Positions 1-11,417 of a DNA stretch of 64,000 nt are shown here, piece by piece (position 1 is the first letter of the stretch; every line of letters starts with the position of its first letter). This DNA is from Agapetus fuscipes (lineage: Eukaryota; Arthropoda; Insecta; Trichoptera; Glossosomatidae), in the NCBI GenBank assembly GCA_951799405.1, contig OX637356.1:11679229-11743228 (forward strand), in the 5' to 3' direction. Both the position numbers and the translations under genes were made by a program. The notes under the pieces are model-generated. The model did no database searches, had not been told where the DNA came from, and saw only the letters and a list, made by a program, of their open reading frames with translations.

Positions 1-139
1 GGAGGCTGATGTTCAGTAGTGGACAAAGGAATAGTAACGGAACCGTTTGCGTTGATAAATTCTAGCACTGTTATTCACATACCGTTCGATCCGATGCTGA
101 CCCGTAGGTCATGTTACGAATGTGTAAGATTATGTCTGG

Positions 140-425
140 GCATGATTACCTATGTTTTTTTATATCTACATGTTTTTAATTACGTATGATTGTGTGTCTA
201 TGTGTTTTTACTTAATTTTATATGTGTGTTTAGACGTAAGTATTTGAGGGTGGTATCTACTCGTGTTTCCTCAAACGTCTGCTCGAGATCATTCTGGCAT
301 AGGCTGGTACATACTAGACTAGCCTTTAGTCACTCTATAAATACGGATTGCAGTGCTTAAGAAGGATCAATTCCCCATGAATACCCGAGCCGTGAAGCCA
401 CCTGTACAAAAGTTAAAATGTGAAC
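140..425 (+). repeat. Interspersed repeat with TATA-like core (copy 1)
   Basis: It is similar in inverted orientation to 20545-20815. Both copies share a run with CTATAAATACGGATTGCAGT, then CCCGAGCCGTGAAGCCACC near the end. A TATA-like box followed by a possible start is what an LTR or Pol II-driven element end would show, but no second LTR, primer-binding site or coding part is seen. The family is unrecognised. Confidence 0.6.
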
Positions 426-529
426 CATATGTTAGGAAACTGTGTGAAATAAATTCGAGCGAAGTTTCATTAAACTGAACCCAAAGTAAATCGTAAAAAT
501 ATAGAAAAAAAAAATAGGTGGAGGATGAG

Positions 530-752
530 CTAATCTAATCTAAACTAAGTTGCAAAGATATGTTACATTGGAGATACACATTACATGCATTTTCACAACC
601 AGACACGTACCAGTTCGCGTTTGCACATACCGCATGTGAACCTACAACACAAAAACCAAATCTCAAATGGGCATAGGTACACGCTGCAACTCTTGCCGTC
701 CTTTTCTGAGACAAGGGTGACATTGGCAAAGTGAACCAGTTTAAGTCAAGCT
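530..752 (-). repeat. LINE-A 3' tail copy
   Basis: Minus-oriented copy of the abundant tail: starts with TCTAATCTAA, holds the conserved CACTTTGCCAATGTCACCC block (here diverged), and is truncated at its 5' side near 752. Confidence 0.85.
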
Positions 753-1289
753 ATAGATCTTATGTGTTTAAATAGCACCTTAAGTATAGTAACAAAAGCT
801 GTAAAGTCTGCGTAGCTCTGTACTCTAAAATATTCTTAAGGTTACCTTCTTAAGACAGCACCATTCCCTCCAAAACATGGTTACGTACATTCCTTAGCAT
901 CCACACGTTTCATAACAATATTTGTTTGTGTCTAGAATGCGATTCTAAAGACGTGAGGTTACAAAAGTTCGAGGACATGTCGGAACATTTAAATTACCTT
1001 TGAATCGGTTACCTGTACCTCGAGTACAAGTTTCATGTTGAAAGTTGTTTAAAATTGCGTTTTGAAAAGTATTTAAACGTATGCTAAACATGCAACCTAT
1101 ACTCGGGGTACTGAAACCGAAGTATAAATATTTCCGTAAACTTTTACTTTACTCAAGTTTGGCTAAACATGCAACTCATACTCGGGGTACTGTAGTCACA
1201 TCTGGATTAAGCTCATCGTGGGCCCTGGTGCAAGGACAGGCATTCCTATCTCTCATTTATGTTACTAATTGTGCTGTGTCTAATCCGTA

Positions 1290-1560
1290 GTTGACTGGTT
1301 AGTGCATTGGACTCGTAAATGGAAGATCGTGCGTTCGAATCCGGGCGGAGCACAACAAATATGCCCTTCGCTAAGTTGCCAAATTCATATACCTTTACTA
1401 AAGACTGGTCATCAAAGGTCCATCCAGCCTTACTACAACTTTGTCTTGATTAATAATTGGCGCTTTTTACAGCGACGACGAAGCTCGTACGGGGCTCTTA
1501 AGGTGTGATTCTCACAAAAACAGCTCATAAATGCTTTTGACTCGTAAATGGAACATCGTG
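1290..1560 (+). repeat. SINE-2 copy (tRNA-derived)
   Basis: The tRNA-like head is damaged in the A box. The B-box-like GTGCGTTCGAATCCGGGCGG is clear, then the body with GGTCCATCCAGCCTTAC and GCGACGACGAAGCTCGTACG. The tail is of the ATTCTCACAAAAACAGC type. A second partial head follows at about 1540-1580. Confidence 0.8.
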
Positions 1561-1715
1561 CGTTTTAATTTAAGGAGCACAAAAAATATTTTTAAATATG
1601 CTCTTCGCTGGCTTGAAAAATTCCAGCGCTTTACAACATTTTTTCAAATACGCTGGTTTGAAAAATGAATCTGCCTTTACCAAAGATTGGTTGCCAAAGA
1701 TCTTTTTGTTGTTTT

Positions 1716-1930
1716 AAAAAAAAAAAAAAAAAGATTTGTGGAAAGCAATGCAATCCACCAACATATTTTGCCTCGCCAGTTGTCTTCATGCGAAAGCAGA
1801 AGCTTGTGTGCATGCAACGGCATCTGTTGAACCAGGGTCGAAGTTATCGTCGCGGGATTCGAACCAACATTATCTGGTTCCAAATAATCTGTCTTGATCC
1901 CCGCGGCCATAACACCGACAACCGATCCAT
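1716..1930 (-). repeat. SINE-3 copy (tRNA-derived)
   Basis: On the minus strand a head with GTTATGGCCGCGGGGATCAA and the B-box GGTTCGAATCCCGCGACG is followed by GCATGCACACAAGCTTCTGC and ends in a poly-A tract (T run at about 1717-1732 on the plus strand as A run). Clear homologue at 37423. Confidence 0.88.
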
Positions 1931-1936
1931 ACAGTC

Positions 1937-2041
1937 TTTCTGAAATTGGGAGAAATAGGCACCAAATCGCCACATACGACCCCTTCGAAGATAACGCAGG
2001 CAAGAAGTTGCACTATCTGTGTAGTTTAGTAGCATTGGCAT
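1937..2041 (+). repeat. SINE-1 3' fragment
   Basis: Contains AAATCGCCACATACGACCCC and the GATAACGCAGGCAAGAAGTT end typical of SINE-1. Confidence 0.8.
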
Positions 2042-2712
2042 ACGTTTTTAGCCCTTACAAAATACTACGCAACATGGATTGAACAACAATATATATTTTC
2101 CTGTAAAGGTTTTATTTTTTTTACTTAAAATCACAATAGCATTATAAGCTACACTTTTACCCGCGTATTATTTCTGTACACCGCCATACTGTCAAATCCT
2201 TTTCAATAAATTCCTTCTAACGAGTTTATTCCCAGCGATCGATACGTAGAACACACGATACGTTCAAATAAAATCCCACAGAGGGACCAAAATTACTCCG
2301 GCAATACTTTACTCTTCTTGTATCTCATATCACGTGGCCCAAGTATAAATATTTACATTACCACTTACCAAGAATTGTTGAAAAACTGAGACAACACATC
2401 TAGTGAACGTTTTGATTTCCTAACTCTTTTTTGGTACAATGCTATGGCTTAGTTAAGGCTCCCCTCAGAAATGGGAGGTAGGTACCGGTGGCGAAGGGTG
2501 ATTTTCTTTTTCAAAAAGTAACCCGATTGAGAAAAATACATCCATCAAAATTAGTATTATTAGAAAATTATTTATAATATTATTGCTAAAAAAAATGGCT
2601 CTTCTTTTGCAATAAGTGGCTTTGAAAAATGGAAACATTCAATTTCCATACATGACGTGAAATCCTTGTAAATTAATAAAAAAATGTATCCCTGAATGTT
2701 ATTTATTATTTG

Positions 2713-2982
2713 TATTCCTTGACTTAAAGGTTGGTATGAGGCTGACAACCCATAGTGTAAAAAATGGTTCACTTTGCGAATATTACCCCTGTTTCAGGGA
2801 AGGCCAGCAAAAGTTGCAGGACTTATGTATGTACATTTGAAGCTTAGATTTTAATTTGTAAGTAGGTACACATGCAGCATTTGTAAGCGAAAACGCACTC
2901 ACGTCTGTTTGTGGGCAAGTATTTAAAATTAATTTTAAATGCTAATATTTCTTTGCAACTTAGATTATAAATTATAGATAAT
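2713..2982 (+). repeat. LINE-A 3' tail copy, subfamily B
   Basis: TTATTTATTATTTGTATTCC precedes the CTTGACTTA start, a context shared with the copies at 4254 and 62942. The end is an ATAGATAATG-type simple repeat rather than TTAGATT. This defines a second subfamily. Confidence 0.88.
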
Positions 2983-3068
2983 GGTAATTTTGCAGATACT
3001 TTGACCTCCCTTAGCGACGTAACGAAAGAGTTACAGTAAAAGTTACAGATATTTATCAACAAGAGAAT

Positions 3069-3511
3069 CTGGGCTGGAAGTCTCATCACCACGGTAATTC
3101 TGCCCTACCTAATATCGGTTACATTTGTATGAAGACTAATCAGCTGTTCACTTGCGGCCATCTTGGATTGACAGGTCTTCATACAAATATTACCGATATT
3201 CGGTAGGTAAGAGTTATTACCGTGGTGATGACTGATGATGAAGTTATTCCTTGACTTATAGGTTGGTATGAGGCTGACCACCCATACTGTAAAAAATGGT
3301 TCACTTTGCCAATGTCACCCCTGTTTCAGGGAATGTCGACAAGACTTGCAGGGCTTATGTTCATTTGAGGTTTGGATTTTATTTGTAAGTACACAATCAG
3401 CATTTGTAAGCGCGAACTACACGTGTTTGTTTGTGGGCATACATCTGAGAGCTTTGAATGAATATATCCTTGCAACTTAGATTATAGATTATAGATGAGA
3501 TTTCCAGCCCT
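3069..3511. mobile_element. Fold-back MITE (family M1) split by a LINE-A tail
   Basis: Arms CTGGGCTGGAAGTCTCATCA (3070) and its inverted partner pair around TTCATACAAATATTACCGAT. The right arm stops after GGTGATGA at 3231, and its missing end GATGAGATTTCCAGCCCT is found at 3494-3511, after the LINE tail. GATGA on both sides may be the target duplication. An intact relative is at 54542-54713. Confidence 0.85.
3243..3493 (+). repeat. LINE-A 3' tail copy, subfamily B, inserted in MITE M1
   Basis: Nearly consensus copy from TTCCTTGACTTATAGGTTGG to TTAGATTATAGATTATAGAT. It sits inside the right arm of the MITE at 3069 and is therefore younger than it. Confidence 0.9.
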
Positions 3512-4047
3512 ATTATTCTAAATGTTTGACTCTTAATTCTGTAAACTCAATCGTCTAGCCTTAAACGTCTTACCGAAAATTTCTTCAGTCATTGATTTTT
3601 TTCGCTCGAGAGAAAAAGTTTCGAGTATAAAGACGATAAGATGTGACTGACGCTGTAGGGATAAAGGGTGGCCAGGATCGTCAGGGGATGCCTTATGATA
3701 CGTTACTTTTACAAGAAGGAATCTCTAGGGGTAGTGTCCGAACTATAGAGGCTTAGCGGGGGAATCTCATGATAAAAGAAAACGACCTATTTTGTAACAT
3801 GGTATTCTTGAACGTGCTACTTGTTTCTACACTGAAAAGGACAAAGGTTTTTTTTAGTAGCGTCGAAAAAATGTATTCATTTTTTTCTATTTTGAATATT
3901 GAATTCTTTGATTTTTATTCAGAATTATTTCTCTGCAATTATTATTCTGTAATTTATGATAATAAAAATAAACATACGCACGTATTTCCTGTATTCAGAA
4001 TTCTTCAAGTCTGGGATTTTATCTTAATTTGAATTGAAAAATAGTCC

Positions 4048-4255
4048 GGTCGATAGCTCATTTGGTAGAGTTATTGCATTCCATGCCGTGAGCTCAGATT
4101 TGAATCCAAACAAGGGTGTTAAAAATTATTTCCCGTTTCGGTATTTATTTCAAGGCAAAATTTTCTCAGACTTTACAAGAAATGAGCTCAAGCTCCCTAA
4201 GAAGCTGGGAAACCCCCACTTCAACTAAAGTGGTTGGCGTAAGACCGGCTCCCTA
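4048..4255 (+). repeat. SINE-1 5' part
   Basis: tRNA-like head GGTCGATAGCTCATTTGGTA (A box), decayed B box, then ATTTCCCGTTTCGGTATTTA and CCCCACTTCAACTAAAGTGG. Truncated where the LINE tail at 4254 begins. Confidence 0.85.
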
Positions 4256-4505
4256 TCTATAATCTATAATCTAAGTTGCAAAGATATATGAACATTTAAA
4301 GCTCATATTAAATGCATACCCACAAACAAACACGTGTAAGTTCGCGCTTACAAATGCTGAATGTGTACTTACAAATTAATATCCAAACTTCAAATGAACA
4401 TAAACCCTACAACTTTTGCCGACCTTCCGTGGAACAGGAGTGACATTGGAAAAGCGAACCAGTTTTTACAGTATGGGTGTTCAGCCTCATAAATCAAGGA
4501 ATACA
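4254..4505 (-). repeat. LINE-A 3' tail copy, subfamily B
   Basis: Minus copy from TATAATCTATAATCTAAGTT to CATAAATCAAGGAATAC. Confidence 0.88.
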
Positions 4506-4654
4506 GATAATAAATAACATTAATGTACAGGTACAAAAACAGCAACACCTGAAAATGAAATCTATTCAAAAATACTCAATAGATACCTATTACAAAAAAT
4601 AAAACATGATATCATGAATTTATAGATAAATAAATTAATATCTGTAAAAATAAA

Positions 4655-4730
4655 AATAGGTTCCAATTGCCACATGCGAAACTTTTCAGGGACGGCGTGG
4701 CAAGAATTTGCACTATTTGTAGCTTAGGTG
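4655..4730 (+). repeat. SINE-1 3' fragment
   Basis: AAATAGGTTCCAATTGCCAC followed by a diverged form of the GATAACGC...TAGCTTAG end. Confidence 0.65.
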
Positions 4731-4809
4731 ATGATTCTATTGTCAACTAGTGAAAACTGGATGAAAGTGATTAAAGAGTGATTCGGGAAATGATTGTTTT
4801 GGGACTTAC

Positions 4810-5019
4810 AAAGACATTGGCGATGGCCGACTTCCCGTCGTCAGCGCCCTGCCTGTCAGTGGCCTTGACATCGAAGCCAAACACCTTCCCCCCCTCCCTG
4901 CCGAAGGTCGCCACTGCCCTCACCTGCCCCGTCAGGGGGTCTATGCCGAAGCGCTGCGACTGGTCGTGCAGGATCTGGTAGCGGATGTCTGAGTTCAACC
5001 CGAGGTCCGGGTCTGTGGC
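4810..5019 (-). CDS. Cad89D: Cadherin exon 14: EC13 body
   Basis: Acceptor TCTCAG and donor GTAAGT; phase 0 in and out, 70 codons. It joins exon 13 as KLQ-ATDPDLGLNSDIRYQIL, the canonical DxD motif of a cadherin repeat, then QRFGIDPLTGQVRAVATFGR, EGGKVFGFDVKATDRQGADD and GKSAIANVF. It is markedly GC-rich, with G and C runs. The gene must continue to lower coordinates; no further exon was recognised down to position 1, so the rest lies outside the window. Confidence 0.94.
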
Positions 5020-6061
5020 CTGAGAAAGTGAAACAAACCAAAAATATCGTAAAAACATCAATCTTATGCAGTTAATTTAAAATCTGATACTAAGGTGGAA
5101 TGACGTCATAGGTCTATGTGCCTGAATACCATACATCATTATCATCATGAGCTCGACAGCCCTGGGTGGGCCTTGGCTGAATCTAGGATTCTTCCCCACG
5201 TCACCATACAGGCACATGGTTAAAAACGCATTTAACATTGATAATTATAAATTGTATATTAAAAATTAACAATGTTGAAATTTCTTTTAAGTTTAATGTA
5301 TTTTTGGACTTCTTGTTTCAGGAGTGCAATCCCTCACAAATTTTAAATTTATTTTTGAATCATTGTTAAAACCCCAAATTGATATCCGATTTGTATTTGG
5401 TCATTAATTATTTTGCTCTAATCTACTCGCTCCTGTATAATATGTGGTAAGGTCCTTAGAAAACCAAGAAAAAATATCGATTTATCGATTGGGAATAAGC
5501 TAGCTGACGGGATTAAGTCACAACAACTATTATTAACACTCTATCTCCCTATTCTATCTTCTTCTAATGCCTTTACATTAAAAAACCGACAGTCATCATG
5601 ACAATTTTTACTTCAGACGCTTCAGCTCTTAAAAAACGCAACCCCTTAATAGGCATTAAATGCTGTCTTGTTTACGATATATTTTTACGTCCTTGAAAAA
5701 AATCCTAACATATTATATATTTTCATTTTGCATTATATGTAAATACAAGAACTTAATAAATCATGTTAGTTTTTATTTTATTTCAACATTTTTTTTATAC
5801 CCGGCATAAGAAAATTTCCGTAGAAACCGCCCACAAGTTGCAAAAATAAAATATTGTTTTATTATTCGACAAACTTTTACGATTACTCAGACAATGCTTT
5901 CCTATCGTTTCATTTGATCACATTCCAACATTTGTATCGATTGCAGAACAAAAGCCAATTACAACTTTTCATATCTTATGTAATCAAACGGAAAACTAAA
6001 CCTGCGACCTTGAAACCATCGTTACATCTAAGTTGGATCGTAAAACATTTTTATTCCTCAC
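5020..6061 (-). other. Intron 13
   Basis: AT-rich, unique-looking intron between exons 13 and 14. No known repeat family or other feature seen apart from a short CATCATTATCATCATGAGC tract near 5135. Confidence 0.75.
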
Positions 6062-8220
6062 CTGTAATTTGACGATTTCATAGCCGAAGCTAGCAGATGT
6101 TGGGATAGCCGCTACTATCGGTCTTCCGTAGACCGTAAATCTGGGCGAGTTGTCGTTGACGTCTTTTATGTTGACCACAACTTTGACATCAAACTTGGTC
6201 AAACCTTCCATGACTTCATCCGAAACTGGATAGATCATGTGAGGTAAATTCCTTCCTTGTTTCTGCTTCTCAGCTCTTACAATGATTTCGTACTTCTCTC
6301 TGATCTCCCTGTCAGGACTCCGAACTAGATACAGAGTCCCATTACGAGGATCAACTACAAACATCTTTTTTATATCGACGCTGTCTTCGCCGATTATCGA
6401 GAATCTAAATTTGTTTTCCTTGTAAAAGTCTGTTACGTTCAATGTCAAAAGTTCAACGGGAGTGTGAGAGTTTTCTTCTATCTCAACTTCGTAATATCTG
6501 TCGGAGAATATCGGTTTGTCCAGATTCTCAATGTCTTCCGGGACGTCTGTAATTTTCAGAATAACAAGCGCTGTCGAGCTGAGGCTCGGCGATCCCAAGT
6601 CAGACGCTATAACAGTTATGTTATGTACCGTCTGCGATTCGTAGTCTAATTTTGCCGTAGTTGTTATTACACCGTCTTTGGAATCGATCGTGAATAAATT
6701 AGCTTTATTTTTTCGTCTTGGTATATTGAACAGCAACAGACCGTTGCCGTTTCCTTGGAAATCTGTATCGTTGGCGAATACTTTAGTCACTTTCGTGCCT
6801 ATTGGTACGTTTTCTGCCAAGGTTACTCGATACACTGGGATCATCATCACTGATTCAAAATTATGGTTTGTTATTTCGTCAGCTTCAGGATGGCTCCACT
6901 CCAGTAGTTCATTGTAGCCATAAAATTTAGGAGCATTATCGTTTACATCCAACACATGAACTTCAACATTCACTGAAGATGACATTCTCCTCTCAGTGCC
7001 ACTATCTTTAGCGAGCACAGAAAAAGAATAAAATTCCTGGTTTTCTCTATCGAGTTCTCCGTACACACTCAAAACTCCACTGAATGTTGATATTTCAAAA
7101 GGTAAATCAGCATCTTTGGACACGATTTGGTAAGATATATTCGAATTTTTACCATAATCTGCATCTGTTGCATCAACTTTACCAAGAACAGATCTTGAAT
7201 AAAGAGCTTCATTGACATCGAAATTGTACCAGGATTTCTTGAAAACTGGAGCGTGGTCATTGACATCCTTGATAAATATTCTTACTCTTGCTTCATCATT
7301 CAATCCACCTCCATCAGAAACTGATATATTCAATCTAAATTCCGACTCAGGTGGGAGAACTCTGGATACCACAATTTCTCCAGTATTTTCGTTGACCGTA
7401 AAGTAATGCTTTGTATGCAACTTTCCAGGAATGGTAGCAAAACTTGGAATAAACGTTTCCAAATTAGAAGCATATTTCAACAGTCCATTTGTTCCAATAT
7501 CAGAATCTTGTGCAACAAATTTCAAAACGGCAGTTCCAACTGAGACTGATTCAGGAATTGATATCAACGGTCCATAAGTCGCAAGAGCACTAATAAATTT
7601 GTTCTGAGACCTCGCATTCACCATCTTCATACCCTCACCATTACTTGCTTTCTTTTCCTCCACAACTTTTATTTTTGAACTGCTCTCATCGTACTCCAGC
7701 ACTTCAATGTTTTCTCCTCCCAAAAGTACAATCTGCTTAAACACGGGAGAGTTATCGTTTTCATCAATGATTGTGATTGTCAATTTGGCTTCTGAGCTTA
7801 GATTTCCTTTGTCCTTGGCAACTATCCGCAATTTATACACATCCTTTTCTTCCCGGTCCAAATACCCTCCTTTGAAGAACACCATGCCTGATGTTTTGTC
7901 AACATCAAACAATTTGTTTCCATCCCCAAGAAGCGTGTAGGAGAATTCAGCATTATTTCCGATGTCGGCATCTTTTGCGTTGATCAGATTCGTCATATTG
8001 ACTTGTGTGTTTCTTGGTGAGTTTTCTATCAAGGATCCTTCGTATGACAGATGGCTGAATATTGGTGCGTTGTCGTTGTCATCGTCAACCACTATTGTAA
8101 CTTGGTATATCCCTGCTCCGCTTATGGCACCTTTTGTGTACTCGGCTATGATGGTCAATCTGTAAATATCGCGTTTTTCTCTATCTAATCCTCTTTGGGT
8201 ATAAAGAGTTCCATCTTGAC
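6062..8220 (-). CDS. Cad89D: Cadherin exon 13: large exon, EC7 second half to EC13 start
   Basis: Acceptor TTTCAG (8221-8223) and donor GTGAGG; phase 1 in, 0 out, 719 codons. EC7 ends DDDNDNAPIF. EC8 (ENDNSPVF) is followed by an acidic/lysine-rich spacer of about 55 residues (GGENIEVLEYDESS...). EC9 ends KDVNDHAPVF and EC10 LDVNDNAPKF. EC11 begins after a short insert (NELLEWSHPEADE) and ends with the degenerate linker DVPEDIENLDKPIF. EC12 ends KDVNDNSPRF. EC13 starts TVYGRPIVAAIPTSASFGYE. LDREE/LDREN/PDREIRE motifs recur. Codon use is strongly A/T-ending, unlike exons 14, 5, 4 and 2. Start and end are set by splice phase, not by the first Met. Confidence 0.95.
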
Positions 8221-8850
8221 CTGAAACAAAATAAAATGGTCAATATTAAATTAAAGCTTCAACTTGTCTGGCCAATAAAACATCGAAATGATGGTAGTTC
8301 CTCATGTTTTTACAAATTAAAATGAATGAAATTTTTTGAAAAATTACGGTATTAGACATACCGATTTTGAAAAACATCCTTTATTTCAGACGTTTTGTTG
8401 GAATATAAACCAACTTCCACAGGAAAAACCTTTGTTGTGCGATTCGCAAGGATGAATTTGCTGAAATGTTTATCCTTGATCACCGCATAAAATGCGTATC
8501 TCGTGAGGAAGTTGGAACATTAAGAAAAACGTTATTTCTCCAGTAACGGTTTGTCTTACATCCCATTTTTTTAATTGATGTTTCTTCTTATTCTTTATGT
8601 GGCTCTTCAATGAAGATTGGCAATAATCGTAGCAATTAGCGCCTTTGATACTGCTGCGCAAAACAAAGATTTTGTGCTTCTGCCAATCCACTGTCTCAGG
8701 TTCTTAAACCAAGATACTTTCCTTTAACCTGGAGCCCGTTAAATGTCCATTTTTTTATTTAAAAAAAAAACGTAAATTCATCAATATCCTATGGAATCTT
8801 AATTCGAATGTTCAAATACATTTTCAAGAAGTTTTTTTGTATGTCCTTAC
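8221..8850 (-). other. Intron 12
   Basis: Short AT-rich intron. A loose inverted repeat around GGAAGTTGG (8410 and 8506) is the only structure noted. Confidence 0.7.
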
Positions 8851-9017
8851 CAATGGCTATGTCATCTGTGACGTCTTGTTGATTGGCAATGATGAATCTT
8901 ATTGATCTGGAGTTGTTCAATGGGATGTTTGAGCTGTTTTGGTACAAAAGTTGGCCGATCAAAGCACCAGCGGAATTTTCGCGAACATGAAACTCTATTG
9001 GCGAATTTGCTGCGCCC
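8851..9017 (-). CDS. Cad89D: Cadherin exon 12: EC7 first half
   Basis: Acceptor TTTTAG and donor GTAAGG; phase 2 in, 1 out. It encodes GAANSPIEFHVRENSAGALI, GQLLYQNSSNIPLNNSRSIR and FIIANQQDVTDDIAIG. IEFHVRENSAGALIGQL is the repeat's first strand with the invariant Glu. A DxD motif is missing at the expected place, so EC6-EC7 probably binds less calcium. NSS and NNS sequons are present. Confidence 0.87.
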
Positions 9018-10089
9018 CTAAAAAGAAAAATAGTTTTAAAATTATTTTAGAATATTATCTTCAAGTTACAATTCATATTACAAACTGTAAATATAGCCTG
9101 TCATTTCGCTAGAGGTGGTCAGAGACTCAGATTCCTTATAATGTTGAGTCCTTTTCTTTCTATCTTGATTTACCCCATTCAATTCTTTTACATGATTCAT
9201 GATTATTTTTATTCTCTCAATCTAAGAATAATTGTATGAATAACCTCCGGAATGAAGAGAAAAAATGAAGCATAAATGACTGGTTAGAAACGGAAACAGA
9301 AGGTCGTGAGTTTCATTCCCGGCATTGCCAAAAAAATATCATTTAACTTTTCAAAAATGGTAATCATTTGATTAAAAAAATCATCTACCAGCAAAACCAA
9401 AAGACCGATAACAAGTGTTCATTCAGACTTATGGAAAACTGGGTCTTGTTTATTAAATTGTCGCTGACTAGCTACAAACAAACATGCATAAAGCTCTTGA
9501 TGTTCTTTTCACACAAAAACAGCGCTCTCCAAGTTTATTATCCTAAACTTATTAATCCTGAAAGATGAAAAATAATACAAATTTGTTTTTTATTAAGGCG
9601 AGTGTATTAGTTCTGAAATGGAACTTAATACAATCGTCGTAAAAAAAAAAAAAAAGTTACTTAATTTTGTATATTTTAATAAGAATGATTACAAAGTGAA
9701 TGCTTCTACAATAAATTTGATTTATTCTGTTGTATTTCACTAAAAATTTGCAAACCTATTCATCTTCCACGAAAATAATGTAGTACTGCCACATTATTTT
9801 TTTGTAAATGTATAAACTTGCTTTGCTTTGGGTTTCTTCAAAATCTAAATGAAAATAAAATCTCTACATTGTACTAAATATTTTGAAGCGACAATTCTTT
9901 TTATGTCATTCCAACTGTAGCGAGACACGTGACAATAAAAAAGAGAGACTTTTAACATTGAGCCAATGTAAAAGCTTCAGGAACATGAAGTATGACAGTT
10001 TTGTGTCAGCAGGTTTCTACTTCTTCACCAAATCTCCTAGCCTCACATGAAACAAAAGATCTTGTCTAGTAGATTAGTTTTTTGTTTTG

Positions 10090-10157
10090 TTTTTTTTTTA
10101 GAAAAATAAATTTGAGAAGAGCGATGCAATTCACTGACCTATTTTGCCTGGCCAGAA
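10090..10157 (-). repeat. SINE-3 tail fragment
   Basis: Poly-T on the plus strand followed by GCAATTCACTGACCTATTTT and GCCTGGCCAG, the 3' end of SINE-3 in minus orientation. Confidence 0.75.
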
Positions 10158-10220
10158 TCAGTTATTCACATTATTTAATTATCAATTAAAAAATCATTCT
10201 TTAATATCACTCAATGTCAT

Positions 10221-10508
10221 TTTTTTTAAGAAATCCTGTGCGGGAGACTCCCTAGATTCTAGAGACTCTAGGGGTCTATGACACTTGTTGTAGTGCCGCA
10301 GAGGTGTACGAGCTTGATTGTCGCTACAAAGCGCTTTAAGGCTAGATGGACCTTTGGTGACCGGTCATTGGTAAAGATTTATGAATTTTTCAACCAGCGA
10401 AGAGCAAATTTGAAAATATAAATGGTTTATTTTTTGTGCTCCGCCGGGATTCGAACCCACAACCTTCCCATTCAGAGTCCGCAGTGTTACCACTGAGCTA
10501 CGGACCGG
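10221..10508 (-). repeat. SINE-2, long-tail form, nearly full length
   Basis: On the minus strand: head GACCGGTCCGTAGCTCAGTG, B box GGGTTCGAATCCCGGCGGAG, body GGTCCATCTAGCC, then ACACCTCTGCGGCACTACAA and GGGAGTCTCCCGCACAGGAT before an A-rich end. The A and B boxes are intact here, the best-preserved head in the window. Confidence 0.92.
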
Positions 10509-10917
10509 TCAAATGTCATATGTTGGGCCATTGTCAAAGTTTACGTTAGGTGGCAGTTGAGTCATGAGTTTTGCTGTGTGAAAATAACACCGAAATATTC
10601 TATCATAAGTTTCAATAAGGCGTTCTTGATACACTCGTACAATGCATAAGTAGGAAGTTGTGGGACACGACTTTCTTGCCTCCATATGTTGGTAGAGCAC
10701 ACATTTTTTTAGTTTTTCCAGTTCCTGGGGGCTATAACTTTTCACGAGATATTTTACGAACCAATGAAAGAGTACTTTGAAATCAATAAAGCATTATCCC
10801 CACACGCTACAAAATTTAAGGGTTTTCTCATACTGTTTCTGTAACTGTTAAAATACCGCTAAGGGTGTATTACGTACTGTCAAAAATGGTTCACTTTGCA
10901 TTATTATCTATCATGAA

Positions 10918-11170
10918 GTTCCTTGACTTATAGGTTGGTATGCGGCTGACCACCCATTCTGTAGAAAATGGTTCACTTTGCCAATGTCACCCCTGTTTCA
11001 GGGAAGGTTGGCAAGAGTTGTAGAGATTATGTTCATTTGAGATAGGGTTTTATATTGTAGGTTCACATGCGGCATGTTTAATCGCGAACTGAAATGTATC
11101 TGCTTGTGGGAATACGTTTAAAATAAATCTTAAAGGTAATATATCTTTGCAACTTCGATTATAGATTAAA
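10918..11170 (+). repeat. LINE-A 3' tail copy
   Basis: GTTCCTTGACTTATAGGTTG at the start; ends CTTTGCAACTTCGATTATAG. Confidence 0.88.
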
Positions 11171-11417
11171 CATAGTGTACAAAATTTCCGCTGAGTTGCA
11201 TTTAATTAATTCTATTCTCTCCTAAATATTAGCAGTTTCAGGAGGTTGCTTTAAGATATATTTTATAATAGTAGGTTTCACAGATACAAGCAATTATCCA
11301 CACGCAGTCATCCACAAATTCGATTATCTAATGTGACAAGATTTCGATGATGTGCCATTTTGTGAGGATAGTTACAATGAAGATTTGTTGTTTGACGAAT
11401 TTGTTTTTGAAGAATTG

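Larger units (their letters stand above)
1..4809. other. Intron or downstream gene space, repeats only
   Basis: No exon with cadherin similarity or other convincing coding signal is seen. The stretch holds a repeated 280-bp module, LINE tails (530, 2713, 3243, 4254), SINE pieces (1290, 1716, 1937, 4048, 4655) and a fold-back element (3069). Positions 3512-4040 and 760-1280 are AT-rich DNA, with a weak relative of the 59367 fold-back at about 1010-1200. Confidence 0.7.

Noticed and set aside
3268..3480. Recurring 60-75 residue reading frames starting MRLTTHTVKNG or MRLTTHAVKMV
   Set aside because: They all lie in the LINE-A 3' tail, which follows the stop codon of the element's ORF; frame shifts differ between copies and codon positions are not conserved.
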